A DNA stretch of 64,000 nucleotides from Prosopocoilus inquinatus (Eukaryota; Arthropoda; Insecta; Coleoptera; Lucanidae), in assembly GCA_036172665.1 (NCBI GenBank), contig CM069878.1, positions 19,726,501 through 19,790,500 on the forward strand, written 5' to 3'. Made by a program: the position numbers and the translations under genes. Below, piece by piece: positions 27,458-42,200 of the stretch; position 1 is the stretch's first letter; each line of letters begins with the position of its first letter. The notes under the pieces were generated by a model that saw nothing but the letters and a program-made list of their open reading frames with translations, was not told the origin of the DNA and searched no databases.

Positions 27458-30400
27458 TCGTATCTCACATCAGAGTTACTGGAGCCCATCGTAACGTCAG
27501 ATAACATGATAGATAAGTAAGGATCGATTAGATACATCACAGGGACAACGCTAATACGTGTTGTTTCGTTCAAAACTATTTCCAGCTTCTGCTGCGTCCG
27601 AAAACTTCGTATCTCACATCAGAGTTACTGGAGTCCATCGTAAAGTCAAATAACATGATAGATAAGTAAGGATCGATTAGATACATCACAGGAACAACGC
27701 TAATACGTGTTGTTTCGTTCAGAACTATTTCCAGCTCCTCCTGCGTCCGAGAACTTCGTATCTCACATCATAGTTACTGGAGCCCATCGTAGCGTCAAAT
27801 AACATGATAGATAAGTAAGGATCGATTAGATACATCACAGGAACAACGCTAATACGTGTTGTTTCGTTCAAAACTATTTCCAGCTTCTGCTGCGTCCGAA
27901 AACTTAGTATCTCACATCAGAGTTACTGGAGTCCATCGTAACTTGAAATAACATGATAGATAAGTAAGGATCGATTAGATACATCACAGGAACAACGCTA
28001 ATACGTGTTGTTTCGTTCAGAACTATTTCCAGCTCCTCCTGCGTCCGAGAACTTCGTATCTCACATCAGAGTTACTGGAGCCCATCGTAGCGTCAAATAA
28101 CATGATAGATAAGTAAGGATCGATTAGATACATCACAGGAACAACGCTAATACGTGTTGTTTCGTTCAAAACTATTTCCAGCTTCTGCTGCGTCCGAAAA
28201 CTTCGTATCTCACATCAGAGTTACTGGAGCCCATCGTAAAGTCAAATAACATGATAGATAAGTAAGGATCGATTAGATACATCACAGGAACAACGCTAAT
28301 ACGTGTTGTTTCGTTCAGAACTATTTCCAGCTCCTCCTGCGTCCGAGAAATTCGTATCTCACATCAGAGTTACTGGAGTCCATCGTAACGTCAGATAACA
28401 TGATAGATAAGTAAGGATCGATTAGATACATCACAGGAACAACGCTAATACGTGTTGTTTCGTTCAGAACTAATTCCAGCTCCTGCTGCGTCCGAGAACT
28501 TCGTATCTCACATCAGAGTTACTGGAGTCCATCGTAACGTCAGATAACATGATAGATAAGTAAGGATCGATTAGATACATCACAGGGACAACGCTAATAC
28601 GTGTTGTTTCGTTCAAAACTATTTCCAGCTTCTGCTGCGTCCGAAAACTTCGTATCTCACATCAGAGTTACTGGAGTCCATCGTAAAGTCAAATAACATG
28701 ATAGATAAGTAAGGATCGATTAGATACATCACAGGAACAACGCTAATACGTGTTGTTTCGTTCAGAACTATTTCCAGCTCCTCCTGCGTCCGAGAACTTC
28801 GTATCTCACATCATAGTTACTGGAGCCCATCGTAGCGTCAAATAACATGATAGATAAGTAAGGATCGATTAGATACATCACAGGAACAACGCTAATACGT
28901 GTTGTTTCGTTCAAAACTATTTCCAGCTCCTGCTGCGTCCGAGAACTTCGTATCTCACATCAGAGTTACTGGAGTCCATCGTAACGTCAAATAACATGAT
29001 AGATAAGTAAGGATCGATTAGATACATCACAGAAACAACGATAATTCGTGTTGTTTCGTTCAGAACTATTTCCAGCTCCTCCTGCGTCCGAGAACTTCTT
29101 ATCTCACATCAGAGTTACTGGAGCCCATCGTAGCGTCAAATAACATGATAGATAAGTAAGGATCGATTAGATACATCACAGGAACAACGCTACTACGTGT
29201 TGTTTCGTTCAAAACTATTTCCAGGTTCTGCTGCGTCCGAAAACTTAGTATCTCACATCAGAGTTACTGGAGTCCATCGTAACTTGAAATAACATGATAG
29301 ATAAGTAAGGATCGATTAGATACATCACAGGAACAACGCTAATACGTGTTGTTTCGTTCAGAACTATTTCCAGCTCCTCCTGCGTCCGAGAACTTCGTAT
29401 CTCACATCAGAGTTACTGTAGCCCATCGTAGCGTCAAATAACATGATAGATAAGTAAGGATCGATTAGATACATCACAGGAACAACGCTAATACGTGTTG
29501 TTTCGTTCAAAACTATTTCCAGCTTCTGCTGCGTCCGAAAACTTCATATCTTACATCAGAGTTACTGGAGCCCATCGTAAAGTCAAATAACATGATAGAT
29601 AAGTAAGGATCGATTAGATACATCACAGGAACAACGCTAATACGTGTTGTTTCGTTCAGAACTATTTCCAGCTCCTCCTGCGTCCGAGAACTTCGTATCT
29701 CACATCAGAGTTACTGGAGTCCATCGTAACGTCAGATAACATGATAGATAAGTAAGGATCGATTAGATACATCACAGGAACAACGCTAATACGTGTTGTT
29801 TCGTTCAGAACTAATTCCAGCTCCTGCTGCGTCCGAGAACTTCGTATCTCACATCAGAGTTACTGGAGTCCATCGTAACGTCAGATAACATGATAGATAA
29901 GTAAGGATCGATTAGATACATCACAGGAACAACGCTAATACGTGTTGTTTCGTTCAAAACTATTTCCAGCTTCTGCTGCGTCCGAAAACTTAGTATCTCA
30001 CATCAGAGTTACTGGAGTCCATCGTAAAGTCAAATAACATGATAGATAAGTAAGGATCGATTAGATACATCACAGGAACAACGCTAATACGTGTTGTTTC
30101 GTTCAGAACTATTTCCAGCTCCTCCTGCGTCCGAGAACTTCGTATCTCACATCATAGTTACTGGAGCCCATCGTAGCGTCAAATAACATGATAGATAAGT
30201 AAGGATCGATTAGATACATCACAGGAACAACGCTAATACGTGTTGTTTCGTTCAAAACTATTTCCAGCTCCTGCTGCGTCCGAGAACTTCGTATCTCACA
30301 TCAGAGTTACTGGAGTCCATCGTAGCGTCAAATAACATGATAGATAAGTAAGGATCGATTAGATACATCACAGAAACACCGCTAATACGTGTTGTTTCGT

Positions 30401-31990
30401 TCAGAACTATTTCCAGCTCCTCCTGCGTCCGAGAACTTCGTATCTCACCTCAGAGTTACTGGAGCCCATCGTAGCGTCAAATAACATGATAGATAAGTAA
30501 GGATCTATTAGATACATCACAGGAACAACGCTAATACGTGTTGTTTCGTTCAAAACTATTTCCAGCTTCTGCTGCGTCCGAAAACTTAGTATCTCACATC
30601 AGAGTTACTGGAGTCCATCGTAACTTGAAATAACATGATAGATAAGTAAGGATCGATTAGATACATCACAGGAACAACGCTAATTCGTGTTGTTTCGTTC
30701 AAAACTATTTCCAGCTTCTGCTGCGTCCGAAAACTTCGTATCTCACATCAGAGTTACTGGAGCCCATCGTAAAGTCAAATAACATGATAGATAAGTAAGG
30801 ATCGATTAGATACATCACAGGAACAACGCTAATACGTGCTGTTTCGTTCAGAACTATTTCCAGCTCCTCCTGCGTCCGAGAACTTCGTATCTCACATCAT
30901 AGTTACTGGAGCACATCGTAGCGTCAAATAACATGATAGATAAGTAAGGATCGATTAGATACATCACAGGAACAACGCTAATACGTGTTGTTTCGTTCAG
31001 AACTAATTCCAGCTCCTCCTGCGTCCGAGAACTTCGTATCTCACATCATAGTTACTGGAGCCCATCGTAGCGTCAAATAACATGATAGATAAGTAAGGAT
31101 CGATTAGATACATCACAGGAACGACGCTAATACGTGTTGTTTCGTTCAGAACTAATTCCACCTCCTCCTGCGTCCGAGAACTACGTATCTCACATCATAG
31201 TTACTGGAGCCCATCGTAGCGTCAAATAACATGATAGATAAGTAAGGATCGATTAGATACATCACAGGAACAACGCTAATACGTGTTGTTTCGTTCAAAA
31301 CTATTTCCAGCTCCTGCTGCGTCCGAGAACTTCGTATCTCACATCAGAGTTACTGGAGTCCATCGTAACGTCAGATAACATGATAGATAAGTAGGGATCG
31401 ATTAGATACATCACAGGGACAACGCTAATACGTGTTGTTTCGTTCAAAACTATTTCCAGCTTCTGCTGCGTCCGAAAACTTCGTATCTCACATCAGAGTT
31501 ACTGGAGTCCATCGTAAAGTCAAATAACATGATAGATAAGTAACGATCGATCAGATACATCACAGGAACAACGCTAATACGTGTTGTTTCGTTCAAAACT
31601 ATTTCCAGCTTCTGCTGCGTCCGAAAACTTAGTATCTCACATCAGAGTTACTGGAGTCCATCGTAACTTGAAATAACATGATAGATAAGTAAGGATCGAT
31701 TAGATACATCACAGGAACAACGCTAATACGTGTTGTTTCGTTCAGAACTATTTCCAGCTCCTCCTGCGTCCGAGAACTTCGTATCTCACATCAGAGTTAC
31801 TGGAGTCCATCGTAGCGTCAAATAACATGATAGATAAGTAAGGATCGATTAGATACATCACAGAAACAACGCTAATACGTGTTGTTTCGTTCAGAACTAT
31901 TTCCAGCTCCTCCTGCGTCCGAGAACTTCGTATCTCACATCAGAGTTACTGGAGCCCATCGTAGCGTCAAATAACATGATAGATAAGTAA
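27458..31990 (+). repeat. Macro-repeat unit 2 (about 4.5 kb)
   Basis: Second copy of the block at 22690-27070, with shared markers at 28345, 29091, 29189, 30373, 31178 and 31541. Private changes include ataattcgtg at about 29041, ccaggttctg at about 29222, ctcacctcag near 30446 and gagcacatcg at about 30909. Its start near 27458-27500 is a hybrid monomer with gcccatcg joined to gtaacgtcag. Confidence 0.8.
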
Positions 31991-34900
31991 GGATCGATTA
32001 GATACATCACAGGAACAACGCTAATACGTGTTGTTTCGTTCAGAACTATTTCCAGCTTCTGCTGCGTCCGAAAACTTAGTATCTCACATCAGAGTTACTG
32101 GAGTCCATCGTAACTTGAAATAACATGATAGATAAGTAAGGATCGATTAGATACATCACAGGAACAACGCTAATACGTGTTGTTTCGTTCAGAACTATTT
32201 CCAGCTCCTCCTGCGTCCGAGAACTTCGTATCTCACATCAGAGTTACTGGAGCCCATCGTAGCGTCAAATAACATGATAGATAAGTAAGGATCGATTAGA
32301 TACATCACAGGAACAACGCTAATACGTGTTGTTTCGTTCAAAACTATTTCCAGCTTCTGCTGCGTCCGAAAACTTCGTATCTCACATCAGAGTTACTGGA
32401 GCCCATCGTAAAGTCAAATAACATGATAGATAAGTAAGGATCGATTAGATACATCACAGGAACAACGCTAATACGTGTTGTTTCGTTCAGAACTATTTCC
32501 AGCTCCTCCTGCGTCCGAGAAATTCGTATCTCACATCAGAGTTACTGGAGTCCATCGTAACGTCAGATAACATGATAGATAAGTAAGGATCGATTAGATA
32601 CATCACAGGAACAACGCTAATACGTGTTGTTTCGTTCAGAACTAATTCCAGCTCCTGCTGCGTCGAAGAACTTCGTATCTCACATCAGAGTTACTGGAGT
32701 CCATCGTAACGTCAGATAACATGATAGATAAGTAAGGATCGATTAGATACATCACAGGGACAACGCTAATACGTGTTGTTTCGTTCAAAACTATTTCCAG
32801 CTTCTGCTGCGTCCGAAAACTTCGTATCTCACATCAGAGTTACTGGAGTCCATCGTAAAGTCAAATAACATGATAGATAAGTAAGGATCGATTAGATACA
32901 TCACAGGAACAACGCTAATACGTGTTGTTTCGTTCAGAACTATTTCCAGCTCCTCCTGCGTCCGAGAACTTCGTATCTCACATCATAGTTACTGGAGCCC
33001 ATCGTAGCGTCAAATAACATGATAGATAAGTAAGGATCGATTAGATACATCACAGGAACAACGCTAATACGTGTTGTTTCGTTCAAAACTATTTCCAGCT
33101 CCTGCTGCGTCCGAGAACTTCGTATCTCACATCAGAGTTACTGGAGTCCATCGTAACGTCAAATAACATGATAGATAAGTAAGGATCGATTAGATACATC
33201 ACAGAAACAACGATAATACCTGTTGTTTCGTTCAGAACTATTTCCAGCTCCTCCTGCGTCCGAGAACTTCGTATCTCACATCAGAGTTACTGGAGCCCAT
33301 CGTAGCGTCAAATAACATGATAGATAAGTAAGGATCGATTAGATACATCACAGGAACAACGCTAATACGTGTTGTTTCGTTCAAAACTATTTCCAGCTTC
33401 TGCTGCGTCCGAAAACTTAGTATCTCACATCAGAGTTACTGGAGTCCATCGTAACTTGAAATAACATGATAGATAAGTAAGGATCGATTAGATACATCAC
33501 AGGAACAACGCTAATACGTGTTGTTTCGTTCAGAACTATTTCCAGCTCCTCCTGCGTCCGAGAACTTCGTATCTCACATCAGAGTTACTGTAGCCCATCG
33601 TAGCGTCAAATAACATGATAGATAAGTAAGGATCGATTAGATACATCACAGGAACAACGCTAATACGTGTTGTTTCGTTCAAAACTATTTCCAGCTTCTG
33701 CTGCGTCCGAAAACTTCATATCTCACATCAGAGTTACTGGAGCCCATCGTAAAGTCAAATAACATGATAGATAAGTAAGGATCGATTAGATACATCACAG
33801 GAACAACGCTAATACGTGTTGTTTCGTTCAGAACTATTTCCAGCTCCTCCTGCGTCCGAGAACTTCGTATCTCACATCAGAGTTACTGGAGTCCATCGTA
33901 ACGTCAGATAACATGATAGATAAGTAAGGATCGATTAGATACATCACAGGAACAACGCTAATACGTGTTGTTTCGTTCAGAACTAATTCCAGCTCCTGCT
34001 GCGTCCGAGAACTTCGTATCTCACATCAGAGTTACTGGAGTCCATCGTAACGTCAGATAACATGATAGATAAGTAAGGATCGATTAGATACATCACAGGA
34101 ACAACGCTAATACGTGTTGTTTCGTTCAGAACTATTTCCAGCTCCTCCTGCGTCCGAGAACTTCGTATCTCACATCATAGTTACTGGAGCCCATCGTAGC
34201 GTCAAATAACATGATAGATAAGTAAGGATCGATTAGATACATCACAGGAACAACGCTAATACGTGTTGTTTCGTTCAAAACTATTTCCAGCTCCTGCTGC
34301 GTCCGAGAACTTCGTATCTCACATCAGAGTTACTGGAGTCCATCGTAGCGTCAAATAACATGATAGATAAGTAAGGATCGATTAGATACATCACAGAAAC
34401 ACCGCTAATACGTGTTGTTTCGTTCAGAACTATTTCCAGCTCCTCCTGCGTCCGAGAACTTCGTATCTCACATCAGAGTTACTGGAGCCCATCGTAGCGT
34501 CAAATAACATGATAGATAAGTAAGGATCTATTAGATACATCACAGGAACAACGCTAATACGTGTTGTTTCGTTCAAAACTATTTCCAGCTTCTGCTGCGT
34601 CCGAAAACTTAGTATCTCACATCAGAGTTACTGGAGTCCATCGTAACTTGAAATAACATGATAGATAAGTAAGGATCGATTAGATACATCACAGGAACAA
34701 GCTAATTCGTGTTGTTTCGTTCAAAACTATTTCCAGCTTCTGCTGCGTCCGAAAACTTCGTATCTCACATCAGAGTTACTGGAGCCCATCGTAAAGTCAA
34801 ATAACATGATAGATAAGTAAGGATCGATTAGATACATCACAGGAACAACGCTAATACGTGCTGTTTCGTTCAGAACTATTTCCAGCTCCTCCTGCGTCCG

Positions 34901-36290
34901 AGAACTTCGTATCTCACATCATAGTTACTGGAGCCCATCGTAGCGTCAAATAACATGATAGATAAGTAAGGATCGATTAGATACATCACAGGAACAACGC
35001 TAATACGTGTTGTTTCGTTCAAAATTATTTCCAGCTTCTGCTGCGTCCGAAAACTTCGTATCTCACATCAGAGTTACTGGAGTCCATCGTAACGTCAAAT
35101 AACATGATAGATAAGTAAGGATCGATTAGATACATCACAGGAACAACGCTAATACGTGTTGTTTCGTTCAGAACTAATTCCAGCTCCTTTTGCGTCCGAG
35201 AACTTCGTATCTCACATCATAGTTACTGGAGCCCATCGTAGCGTCAAATAACATGATAGATAAGTAAGGATTGATTAGATACATCACAGGAACGACGCTA
35301 ATACGTGTTGTTTCGTTCAAAACTATTTCCAGCTCCTGCTGCGTCCGAGAACTTCGTATCTCACCTCAGAGTTACTGGAGTCCATCGTAACGTCAGATAA
35401 CATGATAGATAAGTAAGGATCGATTAGATGCATCACAGGAACAACGCTAATACGTGTTGTTTCGTTCAAAACTATTTCCAGCTTCTGCTGCGTCCGAAAA
35501 CTTCGTATCTCACATCAGAGTTACTGGAGCCCATCGTAAAGTCAAATAACATGATAGATAAGTAAGGATCGATTAGATACATCACAGGAACAACGCTAAT
35601 ACGTGTTGTTTCGTTCAGAACTATTTCCAGCTCCTCCTGCGTCCGAGAACTTCGTATCTCACATCAGAGTTACTGGAGTCCATCGTAACGTCAGATAACA
35701 TGATAGATAAGTAAGGATCGATTAGATACATCACAGGAACAACGCTAATACGTGTTGTTTCGTTCAGAACTAATTCCAGCTCCTGCTGCGTCCGAGAACT
35801 TCGTATCTCACATCAGAGTTACTGGAGTCCATCGTAACGTCAGATAACATGATAGATAAGTAAGGATCGATTAGATACATCACAGGGACAACGCTAATAC
35901 GTGTTGTTTCGTTCAAAACTATTTCCAGCTTCTGCTGCGTCCGAAAACTTGGTATCTCACATCAGAGTTACTGGAGTCCATCGTAAAGTCAAATAACATG
36001 ATAGATAAGTAAGGATCGATTAGATACATCACAGGAACAACGCTAATACGTGTTGTTTCGTTCAGAACTATTTCCAGCTCCTCCTGCGTCCGAGAACTTC
36101 GTATCTCACATCATAGTTACTGGATCCCATCGTAGCGTCAAATAACATGATAGATAAGTAAGGATCGATTAGATACATCACAGGAACAACGCTAATACGT
36201 GTTGTTTCGTTCAAAACTATTTCCAGCTCCTGCTGCGTCCGAGAACTTCGTATCTCACATCAGAGTTACTGGAGTCCATCGTAGCGTCAA
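31991..36290 (+). repeat. Third, shortened macro-repeat copy and block shared with 2.4 and 59 kb
   Basis: The order of markers from the macro-repeat continues, but closer together: gagaaattcg 28345 to 32517 is 28 monomers, gaaacaccgc 30373 to 34396 is 27 monomers. From about 35010 to 36290 the sequence matches 2385-3665 (offset 32625 bp) and about 58840-60120 (offset 23830 bp), with shared ctcacctcag (35360) and tggatcccat (36121). Confidence 0.75.
34564..34711 (+). repeat. 148-bp monomer with a 1-bp deletion
   Basis: The monomer starts at 34564 and the next at 34712. The normal ggaacaacgctaa reads ggaacaagctaa near 34699. It is one of only two single-base length changes in the 63-kb array, so it may be a real mutation or a consensus error in a repetitive assembly. 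Confidence 0.9.
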
Positions 36291-39200
36291 ATAACATGAT
36301 AGATAAGTAAGGATCGATTAGATACATCACAGGAACAACGCTAATACGTGTTGTTTCGTTCAAAACTATTTCCAGCTTCTGCTGCGTCCGAAAACTTCGT
36401 ATCTCACATCAGAGTTACTGGAGCCCATCGTAAAGTCAAATAACATGATAGATAAGTAAGGATCGATTAGATACATCACAGGAACAACGCTAATACGTGT
36501 TGTTTCGTTCAGAACTATTTCCAGCTCCTCCTGCGTCCGAGAACTTCGTATCTCACATCATAGTTACTGGAGCCCATCGTAGCGTCAAATAACATGATAG
36601 ATAAGTAAGGATCGATTAGATACATCACAGGAACAACGCTAATACGTGTTGTTTCGTTCAGAACTATTTCCAGCACCTCCTGCGTCCGAGAAATTCGTAT
36701 CTCACATCATGGTTACTGGAGCCCATCGTAGCGTCAAATAACATGATAGATAAGTAAGGATCGATTAGATACATCACAGGAACAACGCTAATACGTGTTG
36801 TTTCGTTCAAAACTATTTCCAGCTCCTGCTGCGTCCGAGAACTTCGTATCTCACATCAGAGTTACTGGAGTCCATCGTAGCGTCAAATAACATGATAGAT
36901 AAGTAAGGATCGATTAGATACATCACAGAAACAACGCTAATACGTGTTGTTTCGTTCAGAACTATTTCCAGCTCCTCCTGCGTCCGAGAACTTCGTATCT
37001 CACATCAGAGTTACTGGAGCCCATCGTAGCGTCAAATAACATGATAGATAAGCAAGGATCGATTAGATACATCACAGGAACAACGCTAATACGTGTTGCT
37101 TCGTTCAGAACTATTTCCAGCTCCTCCTGCGTCCGAGAACTTCGTATCTCACATCAGAGTTACTGGAGTCCATCGTAACGTCAGATAACATGATAGATAA
37201 GTAAGGATCGATTAGATACATCACAGGAACAATGCTAATACGTGTTGTTTCCTTCAGAACTAATTCCACCTCGTCCTGCGTCCGAGAACTTCGTATCTCA
37301 CATCATAGTTACTGGAGCCCATCGTAGCGTCAAATAACATGATAGATAAGTAAGGATCGATTAGATACATCACAGGAACAACGCTAATACGTGTTGTTTC
37401 GTTCAAAACTATTTCCAGCTCCTGCTGCGTCCGAGAACTTCGTATCTCACATCAGAGTTACTGGAGTCCATCGTAACGTCAGATAACATGATAGATAAGT
37501 AGGGATCGATTAGATACATCACAGGGACAACGCTAATACGTGTTGTTTCGTTCAAAACTATTTCCAGCTTCTGCTGCGTCCGAAAACTTCGTATCTCACA
37601 TCAGAGTTACTGGAGTCCATCGTAAAGTCAAATAACATGATAGATAAGTAAGGATCGATTAGATACATCACAGAAACAACGCTAATACGTGTTGTTTCGT
37701 TCAGAACTATTTCCAGCTCCTCCTGCGTCCGAGAACTTCGCATCTCACATCAGAGTTACTGGAGCCCATCGTAGCGTCAAATAACATGATAGATAAGTAA
37801 GGATCGATTATATACATCACAGGAACAACGCTAATACGTGTTGTTTCGTTCAAAACTATTTCCAGCTTCTGCTGCGTCCGAAAACTTAGTATCTCACATC
37901 AGAGTTACTGGAGTCCATCGTAACTTGAAATAACATGATAGATAAGTAAGGATCGATTAGATACATCACAGGAACAACGCTAATACGTGTTGTTTCGTTC
38001 AGAACTATTTCCAGCTCCTCCTGCGTCCGAGAACTTCGTATCTCACATCAGAGTTACTGGAGCCCATCGTAGCGTCAAATAACATGATAGATAAGTAAGG
38101 ATCGATTAGATACATCACAGGAACAACGCTAATACGTGTTGTTTCGTTCAAAACTATTTCTAGCTTCTGCTGCGTCCGAAAACTTCGTATCTCACATCAG
38201 AGTTACTGGAGCCCATCGTAAAGTCAAATAACATGATAGATAAGTAAGGATCGATTAGATACATCACAGGAACAACGCTAATACGTGTTGTTTCGTTCAG
38301 AACTATTTCCAGCTCCTCCTGCGTCCGAGAAATTCGTATCTCACATCAGAGTTACTGGAGTCCATCGTAACGTCAGATAACATGATAGATAAGTAAGGAT
38401 CGATTAGATACATCACAGGAACAACGCTAATACGTGTTGTTTCGTTCAGAACTATTTCCAGCTCCTGCTGCGTCCGAGAACTTCGTATCTCACATCAGAG
38501 TTACTGGAGTCCATCGTAACGTCAGATAACATGATAGATAAGTAGGGATCGATTAGATACATCACAGGGACAACGCTAATACGTGTTGTTTCGTTCAAAA
38601 CTATTTCCAGCTTCTGCTGCGTCCGAAAACTTCGTATCTCACATCAGAGTTACTGGAGTCCATCGTAAAGTCAAATAACATGATAGATAAGTAAGGATCG
38701 ATTAGATACATCACAGGAACAACGCTAATACGTGTTGTTTCGTTCAAAACTATTTCCAGCTTCTGCTGCGTCCGAAAACTTAATATCTCACATCAGAGTT
38801 ACTGGAGTCCATCGTAACTTGAAATAACATGATAGATAAGTAAGGATCGATTAGATACATCACAGGAACAACGCTAATACGTGTTGTTTCGTTCAGAACT
38901 ATTTCCAGCTCCTCCTGCGTCCGAGAACTTCGTATCTCACATCAGAGTTACTGGAGTCCATCGTAGCGTCAAATAACATGATAGATAAGTAAGGATCGAT
39001 TAGATACATCACAGAAACAACGCTAATACGTGTTGTTTCGTTCAGAACTATTTCCAGCTCCTCCTGCGTCCGAGAACTTCGTATCTCACATCAGAGTTAC
39101 TGGAGCCCATCGTAGCGTCAAATAACATGATAGATAAGTAAGGATCGATTAGATACATCACAGGAACAACGCTAATACGTGTTGTTTCGTTCAAAACTAT

Positions 39201-42200
39201 TTCCAGCTTCTGCTGCGTCCGAAAACTTAGTATCTCACATCAGAGTTACTGGAGTCCATCGTAACTTGAAATAACATGATAGATAAGTAAGGATCGATTA
39301 GATACATCACAGGAACAACGCTAATACGTGTTGTTTCGTTCAGAACTTTTTCCAGCTCCTCCTGCGTCCGAGAACTTCGTATCTCACATCAGAGTTACTG
39401 GAGCCCATCGTAGCGTCAAATAACATGATAGATAAGTAAGGATCGATTAGATACATCACAGGAACAACGCTAATACGTGTTGTTTCGTTCAAAACTATTT
39501 CCAGCTTCTGCTGCGTCCGAAAACTTCGTATCTCACATCAGAGTTACTGGAGCCCATCGTAAAGTCAAATAACATGATAGATAAGTAAGGATCGATTAAA
39601 TACATCACAGGAACAACGCTAATACGTGTTGTTTCGTTCAGAACTATTTCCAGCTCCTCCTGCGTCCGAGAAATTCGTATCTCACATCAGAGTTACTGGA
39701 GTCCATCGTAACGTCAGATAACATGATAGATAAGTAAGGATCGATTAGATACATCACAGGAACAACGCTAATACGTGTTGTTTCGTTCAGAACTAATTCC
39801 AGCTCCTGCTGCGTCCGAGAACTTCGTATCTCACATCAGAGTTACTGGAGTCCATCGTAACTTGAAATAACATGATAGATAAGTAAGGATCGATTAGATA
39901 CATCACAGGAACAACGCTAATACGTGTTGTTTCGTTCAGAACTATTTCCAGCTCCTCCTGCGTCCGAGAACTTCGTATCTCACATCAGAGTTACTGGAGC
40001 CCATCGTAGCGTCAAATAACATGATAGATAAGTAAGGATCGATTAGATACATCACAGGAACAACGCTAATACGTGTTGTTTCGTTCAAAACTATTTCCAG
40101 CTCCTGCTGCGTCCGAGAACTTCGTATCTCACATCAGAGTTACTGGAGTCCATCGTAACGTCAGATAACATGATAGATAAGTAAGGATCGATTAGATACA
40201 TCACAGAAACAACGCTAATACGTGTTGTTTCGTTCAGAACTATTTCCAGCTCCTCCTGCGTCCGAGAACTTCGTATCTCACATCAGAGTTACTGGAGCCC
40301 ATCGTAGCGTCAAATAACATGATAGATAAGCAAGGATCGATTAGATACATCACAGGAACAACGCTAATACGTGTTGCTTCGTTCAGAACTATTTCCAGCT
40401 CCTCCTGCGTCCGAGAACTTCGTATCTCACATCAGAGTTACTGGAGTCCATCGTAAAGTCAGATAACATGATAGATAAGTAAGGATCGATTAGATACATC
40501 ACAGGAACAATGCTAATACGTGTTGTTTCTTTCAGAACTAATTCCACCTCGTCCTGCGTCCGAGAACTTCGTATCTCACATCATAGTTACTGGAGCCCAT
40601 CGTAGCGTCAAATAACATGATAGATAAGTAAGGATCGATTAGATACATCACAGGAACAACGCTAATACGTGTTGTTTCGTTCAAAACTATTTCCAGCTCC
40701 TGCTGCGTCCGAGAACTTCGTATCTCACATCAGAGTTACTGGAGTCCATCGTAACGTCAGATAACATGATAGATAAGTAGGGATCGATTAGATACATCAC
40801 AGGGACAACGCTAATACGTGTTGTTTCGTTCAAAACTATTTCCAGCTTCTGCTGCGTCCGAAAACTTCGTATCTCACATCAGAGTTACTGGAGTCCATCG
40901 TAAAGTCAAATAACATGATAGATAAGTAAGGATCGATTAGATACATCACAGAAACAACGCTAATACGTGTTGTTTCGTTCAGAACTATTTCCAGCTCCTC
41001 CTGCGTCCGAGAACTTCGTATCTCACATCAGAGTTACTGGAGCCCATCGTAGCGTCAAATAACATGATAGATAAGTAAGGATCGATTAGATACATCACAG
41101 GAACAACGCTAATACGTGTTGTTTCGTTCAAAACTATTTCCAGCTTCTGCTGCGTCCGAAAACTTAGTATCTCACATCAGAGTTACTGGAGTCCATCGTA
41201 ACTTGAAATAACATGATAGATAAGTAAGGATCGATTAGATACATCACAGGAACAACGCTAATACGTGTTGTTTCGTTCAGAACTATTTCCAGCTCCTCCT
41301 GCGTCCGAGAACTTCGTATCTCACATCAGAGTTACTGGAGCCCATCGTAGCGTCAAATAACATGATAGATAAGTAAGGATCGATTAGATACATCACAGGA
41401 ACAACGCTAATACGTGTTGTTTCGTTCAAAACTATTTCCAGCTTCTGCTGCGTCCGAAAACTTCGTATCTCACATCAGAGTTACTGGAGCCCATCGTAAA
41501 GTCAAATAACATGATAGATAAGTAAGGATCGATTAGATACATCACAGGAACAACGCTAATACGTGTTGTTTCGTTCAGAACTATTTCCAGCTCCTCCTGC
41601 GTCCGAGAAATTCGTATCTCACATCAGAGTTACTGGAGTCCATCGTAACGTCAGATAACATGATAGATAAGTAAGGATCGATTAGATACATCACAGGAAC
41701 AACGCTAATACGTGTTGTTTCGTTCAGAACTAATTCCAGCTCCTGCTGCGTCCGAGAACTTCGTATCTCACATCAGAGTTACTGGAGTCCATCGTAACGT
41801 CAGATAACATGATAGATAAGTAAGGATCGATTAGATACATCACAGGGACAACGCTAATACGTGTTGTTTCGTTCAAAACTATTTCCAGCTTCTGCTGCGT
41901 CCGAAAACTTCGTATCTCACATCAGAGTTACTGGAGTCCATCGTAAAGTCAAATAACATGATAGATAAGTAAGGATCGATTAGATACATCACAGGAACAA
42001 CGCTAATACGTGTTGTTTCGTTCAGAACTATTTCCAGCTCCTCCTGCGTCCGAGAACTTCGTATCTCACATCATAGTTACTGGAGCCCATCGTAGCGTCA
42101 AATAACATGATAGATAAGTAAGGATCGATTAGATACATCACAGGAACAACGCTAATACGTGTTGTTTCGTTCAAAACTATTTCCAGGTCCTGCTGCGTCC

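Noticed and set aside
32641..32680. Possible indel pair in cgtcgaagaac
   Set aside because: The usual cgtccgagaac is the same length; two adjacent base changes at 32665-32666 explain it and phase is kept.
37558..37743. 61-codon minus-strand open frame
   Set aside because: The same satellite translation over part of two monomers; a by-product of local variants, not a gene.
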